A stretch of DNA of 47,380 nucleotides from Planctomycetaceae bacterium (GTDB lineage Bacteria > Planctomycetota > Planctomycetia > Planctomycetales > Planctomycetaceae): assembly GCA_020426345.1 (NCBI GenBank), contig JAGQQE010000007.1:1-47380 (forward strand). Direction: 5' to 3'. Below the pieces are notes generated by a model. The model saw nothing but the letters and a program-made list of their open reading frames with translations. It was not told the DNA's origin and searched no databases. How positions within the stretch are numbered: position 1 is the stretch's first letter; each line of letters starts with the position of its first letter. Positions 43,688-47,380 of this stretch are shown here, in pieces. The translations under genes were made by a program, and so were the position numbers.

Positions 43688-44638
43688 TCAGGCGGCAGGA
43701 CTGGTTGGGTCAATGTTTCCGCCCGAGATAATAACGGCAACGTGCCTGCCCAAAAAAAGTTCGCGATGCTGCATGATGGCAGCCAATGGGACTGCACCGG
43801 ATGGTTCCGCCACCACTCGCAATTCTCTCTTGATCGTTTGCGTAGCGGTAATAATGGAAGTTTCGTCCACTAGAAGGACATCATCGACCAGTGAATGAAT
43901 GATTGGGAATGTCAGCTGACCAAGAGGTGTTCGCAATCCGTCGGCAATCGTGTCGAATCGGTCATTCAGCTCGATTCGACCAGACTTCATTCCTCGAGCA
44001 CAGTCATTCGCCCATTCGGGTTCTGCGGCATAGACTGCGACATCAGGCCGCAGTGTTTTGATGACGGTCAACGTTCCTGAAAGTAGCCCCCCGCCTCCAA
44101 CAGGACAGATGACGGCATCGATGCGATTCAGTTGTGACAGAAGTTCAAGAGCGACAGTGCCCTGCCCTGCGATCACATCGGGATTATCAAAAGGGTGAAT
44201 CAAAGTGGCTCCTGTCTTTTCCAGGAGTTCCGCTGCTCGAATTTCGCGGGCTTCAGCAGTAGGTTCGCAAAGGATGGGAGCGACCCCCAGTCTGCGGACG
44301 GCAGCCAGTTTTACCTCGGCAGAATTGACAGGCATGACGATGTGGGCTTCGATGCCTCTTATCCGGGCTGCTCTGGCCAGCGCTGCAGCGTGGTTGCCGG
44401 AAGAATGTGTCAGAACCCCTGATGCTGCAGCATGATCCGACAGATTCAGGACGGCATTACAGGCGCCGCGAGCCTTGAAAGCTCCGATATGCTGGAGGTT
44501 TTCGCATTTGAAGTGAACGTGACATCCGAGGTCCTGGTCCAGCGATTCGGAGGACAGAACCGGAGTATTTCGAATCCATGGACGGATGCGTTCTGATGCC
44601 AGTCGAACATCATTCAGGTCAATGGCAGGTTGCTTCAT
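43688..44638 (-). CDS. PLP-dependent threonine/serine dehydratase family protein
   Basis: A 316-residue fold-type II PLP enzyme. Lys55 in GAFKARGA is the Schiff-base lysine, SSGNHAAALA binds the substrate carboxylate, and the glycine-rich phosphate loop is PVGGGGLLSG. The C-terminal VVAEPSGAVPLAA segment carries the usual late active-site residues. There is no ACT regulatory domain, so it is closer to catabolic threonine dehydratase or serine racemase than to biosynthetic IlvA. The specific substrate is unsettled. It converges on the PSD1 gene and diverges from the AP2-like gene. Confidence 0.9.
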   Translation of the reverse strand: MKQPAIDLNDVRLASERIRPWIRNTPVLSSESLDQDLGCHVHFKCENLQHIGAFKARGACNAVLNLSDHAAASGVLTHSSGNHAAALARAARIRGIEAHIVMPVNSAEVKLAAVRRLGVAPILCEPTAEAREIRAAELLEKTGATLIHPFDNPDVIAGQGTVALELLSQLNRIDAVICPVGGGGLLSGTLTVIKTLRPDVAVYAAEPEWANDCARGMKSGRIELNDRFDTIADGLRTPLGQLTFPIIHSLVDDVLLVDETSIITATQTIKRELRVVAEPSGAVPLAAIMQHRELFLGRHVAVIISGGNIDPTSPAA

Positions 44639-44828
44639 TGCAGTTTTAGCGATTGTTGTTGGCCAGTGGGAAAAGTCGGCGGTCGTGGAAAGTCGTTACT
44701 GTGTGGCGTGATTTCGGCGACTGTTGTTGTTAGTCTGGTTGCTGGACGCAGCCGGATTGTAACGTGAGATTCGGGCCATCGTGAAGCCGTCGCGTCGGCA
44801 GATTGTTTGAGAAAGAAAGAACCTGGCA

Positions 44829-45281
44829 ATGGCTGAAAACAAGAATAAGAATATTACTCGAATTGATATTGAGACCGCTGGTGTCGGCACCCATGGCTAC
44901 GAGGTGCGCGTCATGCGGCGTGGGAAAGCATTCCACAAATTCTTCAACGATCGAAAATTCGGCGGAAAACGAAAAGCGCTCGCGGCAGCGCGTGAGTACC
45001 GGGATGAACTGGTGGCCAGGTTGCCCGTCCAGTCACGAAAAGCCCTTGCAAAAGTGAAATCGTCGCGCAACACATCGGGTATCGTTGGTGTGCGGCTGTC
45101 TGAAGAAGTGGATCGACGCGGGCCCAACGAACTGGTCTACCACTACTGGGTCGCTCAATGGAGTCCCAGGCCCGGAGTTCGGCGGACACGTCGATTTTCT
45201 GTCGAAAAGTATGGGGACGAAGAAGCATTTCGTTTGGCCATGAAAGCGCGTCGAGCCGGAATGCGTGAAATGGAAGACTAG
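44829..45281 (+). CDS. Tandem AP2/ERF-like DNA-binding protein
   Basis: A 150-residue basic protein with two AP2-like units. Unit 1 (about 20-62) has YEVRVMRRGKAFHKFF then KALAAAREYRDELV. Unit 2 (about 78-145) has SRNTSGIVGVRLSE, YHYWVAQWSP, RRTRRFSVEKYGDEEAFRLA. Each shows the three-strand sheet plus helix of the AP2 fold, with a basic sheet face expected to enter the major groove. No HNH nuclease is attached, unlike many bacterial AP2 proteins in mobile elements. It could be a small regulator or a nucleoid protein. GAAAGAA precedes the ATG. Its TAG abuts hairpin repeat copy D. Confidence 0.7.
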   Translation: MAENKNKNITRIDIETAGVGTHGYEVRVMRRGKAFHKFFNDRKFGGKRKALAAAREYRDELVARLPVQSRKALAKVKSSRNTSGIVGVRLSEEVDRRGPNELVYHYWVAQWSPRPGVRRTRRFSVEKYGDEEAFRLAMKARRAGMREMED

Positions 45282-45360
45282 CAACCTGTTGAAAACCGGG
45301 ACTGCCTCGAGCAGGAGACCTTAAAACACGATTGGTTTCCAGTCGTCCTGCATGGCTGGC
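45282..45360 (+). repeat. Dispersed hairpin repeat, copy D (right end lost)
   Basis: Begins at the base after the AP2-like stop with CAACCTGTTGAAAACCGGGACTG. It keeps the CTCGAGCAGGAGACC arm, the GGTTTCCAGTCGTCCTGC centre and about 79 bp in total. The distal arm carrying GTCCCG and TTTTTCAACGGACAG is replaced by unrelated sequence, so this copy is truncated or decayed. Confidence 0.85.
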
Positions 45361-45439
45361 TTATGTCTCACGGCTTTCGATGAATTCGAGGAGCCTCTCC
45401 TGCCCATAGTTTTGTTGCTGAAACAGGCTACTTAGAGCG

Positions 45440-47002
45440 ATGTATGATTCAGCCTTTCTGCTTGCGCAGTACGCCGAGCCTAAATGGATTGCCCGTGGTT
45501 TGACGACCATCGACTGGTGCATCATCGGAGCGTACGCCGTCGGCACGCTTTGGCTCGGATGGTACTACGGCCGCCAGCAGAAATCGACGCGTGAATACTT
45601 TGTCGGAACCGGAAGCATGCACCCGGGGCTGATCGGCGTCTCGCTTTTTGCCACGTTGCTGAGTACGATTTCTTACCTATCGATGCCCGGAGAATCGCTC
45701 GGTAAGGGACCAGCCTACATGCTGACTCCCCTTGGCCTGCCCATCGCCTATCTGGTTGTCGGCTATGGCTTGCTGCCCGTGTATATGAAGCACCGAGTCA
45801 CCAGTGCGTACGAATTACTTGAACTGAAGCTTGGGCTCAGTATTCGGATGCTTGGCGCGATCATGTTCGTCTTGTTGCGACTGATCTGGATGTCGCTCTT
45901 AATTTATAAGACATCAGAGGCTCTGACTGTAATGCTGGGCGTTGGCCCGAACATGATTCCATTGATTGCTCTGATTACCGGGGCAATCGCGGTGACCTAC
46001 ACTTCAATCGGCGGATTAAGAGCGGTTGTCATCACGGATCTGATGCAGACCATTCTGCTGTACGGCGGAGCGCTGACAGTTCTTGGTGTGATTACGTGGC
46101 GGCTGGGCGGCTTTGGATGGTTTCCAACCCATTGGGATCCCAACTGGGATACGCAGCCGGTCTTTAGTCTGAACCCGGCAGTGCGGGTGACAATTATCGG
46201 TGGGATTCTTAACTATACCACCTGGCTGATTGCCACCTCCGGCGGCGATCAAACTTCGGTCCAGCGATTCATGGCGACAACGGACGTCAAAGCAGCCAGA
46301 AGGGCGCTGGGAATTCAGATGATCGTTTCGTTTGTCGTGGCGATTACTCTGGGGCTGGTTGGTTTTGCATTATTGGGTTATTTCGCATTCAACCCGGACC
46401 AACTGCCAAAGACGATGAACCTGAAAGAGGATGCGGATAAAGTGTTTCCGTATTTCATTTCTTATCTGCTTGCCCCGGGGATTTCAGGGCTCGTCGTTGC
46501 AGCAATGTTTGCCGCGGCCATGTCAAGTATCGATTCCGGTGTCAATTCCATCACAGCCGTTGTGATGACGGACTTCATGGATCGATTTGATCGAAGTCCA
46601 AAGACAGAAGTCGGACATGTAAGAACAGCTCGCTGGATGGCCTTTGGGATTGGTGCCTTTGTCGTTTTGTGCAGTTCGCTGGTTGGGCAGGTACCCGGAA
46701 ATATCACGACCGTCACCAATAAGACAGCGAATCTGCTTTCGACCCCCATATTCGGTCTGTTCTTTTTCGCTATTTTTGTTCGATTTGCGAGCCCCACTGG
46801 CGTGTGGATTGGCACAATCTGCAGCACTCTGGTTGCGATCCTGATCGCGTTTTCCGGCCCAGTTTCAGTGATGATGGGCAGTACCTCAACCGCTGATCCC
46901 ATCAGCTTCCAGTGGATTGCTCCAGTGACGCTGGCCACCAACATCGTCACTGGAATTCTGGGCAGTCTGATGTTTCCGAATCGACAGCTCTCCCCGAAAT
47001 AA
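45440..47002 (+). CDS. Sodium:solute symporter family protein
   Basis: A 520-residue secondary transporter of the SSS family with about 13-14 membrane helices. Early motifs are IDWCIIGAYAVGTLWLGWYY, REYFVGTGSMHPGLIG and LFATLLSTISYLSMPGESLG, the last matching the sodium-site helix of the LeuT fold. Later come AVTYTSIGGLRAVVITDLMQ and VAAMFAAAMSSIDSGVNSIT, which fit the family signature. Transport of a sugar, sialic acid, amino acid or vitamin cannot be told apart by eye. A single gene following repeat copy D. Confidence 0.93.
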   Translation: MYDSAFLLAQYAEPKWIARGLTTIDWCIIGAYAVGTLWLGWYYGRQQKSTREYFVGTGSMHPGLIGVSLFATLLSTISYLSMPGESLGKGPAYMLTPLGLPIAYLVVGYGLLPVYMKHRVTSAYELLELKLGLSIRMLGAIMFVLLRLIWMSLLIYKTSEALTVMLGVGPNMIPLIALITGAIAVTYTSIGGLRAVVITDLMQTILLYGGALTVLGVITWRLGGFGWFPTHWDPNWDTQPVFSLNPAVRVTIIGGILNYTTWLIATSGGDQTSVQRFMATTDVKAARRALGIQMIVSFVVAITLGLVGFALLGYFAFNPDQLPKTMNLKEDADKVFPYFISYLLAPGISGLVVAAMFAAAMSSIDSGVNSITAVVMTDFMDRFDRSPKTEVGHVRTARWMAFGIGAFVVLCSSLVGQVPGNITTVTNKTANLLSTPIFGLFFFAIFVRFASPTGVWIGTICSTLVAILIAFSGPVSVMMGSTSTADPISFQWIAPVTLATNIVTGILGSLMFPNRQLSPK

Positions 47003-47055
47003 GCCCTTTCACTCTTCATTTACCGGACGTGATTCGAAGCATTCCGATAGCCGGT

Positions 47056-47092
47056 GTGCTGGATGGTCAAAGTGCTGGATGGTCAAAGTGCT
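47056..47092. repeat. 16-bp short tandem repeat
   Basis: GTGCTGGATGGTCAAA occurs twice in a row (47056-47071 and 47072-47087), followed by a partial GTGCT. It lies in the gap between the convergent symporter and GNAT genes. Confidence 0.95.
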
Positions 47093-47131
47093 CGGTCGTC
47101 TGCCTGCTGAGGGCAATCGAGCGAACAGATT

Positions 47132-47380
47132 TCATTCTGGCAACTCAGAAACAACTTCGCCGGTGCTGGAGTTCCGGTAGAGAACTTCACAGATTTCGAA
47201 TCCCATGGATTCGTACAAATTGACAGCGATGCGATTCTCGGACGTGACTTCAAGCACTCCATGGTGCATTCCACTAAAGCGGAATCCATGCAACGCCTGA
47301 AGCACAAGTGAGCGGCCGAGTCCCTTACATCGATGCTCCGGAATCACACCGACGTTTTGAATCGCTCCGATACAGTTTCG
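47132..47380 (-). CDS. GNAT N-acetyltransferase, N-terminus beyond window edge
   Basis: C-terminal 82 residues of a GNAT-fold acetyltransferase. The acetyl-CoA pyrophosphate loop is VIPEHRCKGLGRSLVLQAL (R-x-x-G-x-G type), preceded by the strand AIQNVGV. Strand 5 and helix 4 follow as VLEVTSENRIAVNLYESMGF, the usual family ending. The frame is open to the right edge, so the gene starts outside the window. Substrate unknown. A GTG at 47347 lies inside the motif and is not a credible start. Confidence 0.88.
   Translation of the reverse strand, partial: RNCIGAIQNVGVIPEHRCKGLGRSLVLQALHGFRFSGMHHGVLEVTSENRIAVNLYESMGFEICEVLYRNSSTGEVVSELPE

Overview
The window comes from a planctomycete chromosome. 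It contains a PSD1 / planctomycete cytochrome C protein, a formylglycine-type sulfatase, a sialidase-like secreted protein, M50 proteins fused to HlyD-type domains, and mostly short intergenic gaps at moderate GC. I cannot name a genus from sequence alone. No rRNA, tRNA, CRISPR array, prophage or insertion sequence was found.

Layout. 1-2.5 kb: a sulfatase running off the left edge, a DinB-fold protein and an M28 peptidase. 2.8-14.7 kb: a long plus-strand flagellar cluster, flgB-flgC-fliE-fliF-fliG-fliH-fliI-fliJ-(motE/ylxF-like)-fliQ-fliR-flhB-motA-motB-motB2, with many start/stop overlaps. It encodes the rod base, MS ring, switch protein FliG, export ATPase complex, three export-gate proteins and the stator. 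fliM, fliN, fliL, fliO, fliP, flhA, and the hook and hook-length genes are not in the window. 14.7-26.4 kb: a minus-strand block with an M50 protease/HlyD hybrid, an HlyD adaptor, a PP2C phosphatase, a PIG-L deacetylase, an OmpA-type lipoprotein, a 1161-residue multipass membrane/TPR protein, a secreted esterase and a scramblase-like protein; pilT follows. 27.9-32.1 kb: an SDR oxidoreductase, a PNPOx-like protein, a NagA-like deacetylase and a sialidase-like protein, which together suggest amino-sugar use. 32.2-39.5 kb: serS, an M20 dipeptidase, an HDOD-GGDEF signalling protein, a small hypothetical protein and mnmE. 39.7-47.4 kb: the PSD1 cytochrome protein, a PLP dehydratase, a tandem AP2-like protein, a sodium:solute symporter and the end of a GNAT acetyltransferase.

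The most interesting signal is not a gene. A roughly 99-bp imperfect palindrome occurs four times (13132, 30653, 37303, 45282; the last is truncated), always in the same orientation and immediately 3' of a plus-strand gene. In three of the four cases the C-T-A-R bases next to the element contain the stop codon of that gene. Two copies show a compensatory base-pair change in the stem, so the hairpin may be conserved. The third copy is followed by a second hairpin and a strong intrinsic terminator, which together look like a small RNA or a long 3' UTR.

Other points: two adjacent MotB-like proteins that both lack the usual peptidoglycan-binding signature; the M50/HlyD + HlyD + PP2C block; a NagA homologue with Tyr at the metal-binding Glu position; a HDOD-GGDEF protein with an intact I-site preceded by a translationally coupled mini-ORF; and a stand-alone double AP2-like protein. 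Functions are read from motifs by eye, and no database search was possible.
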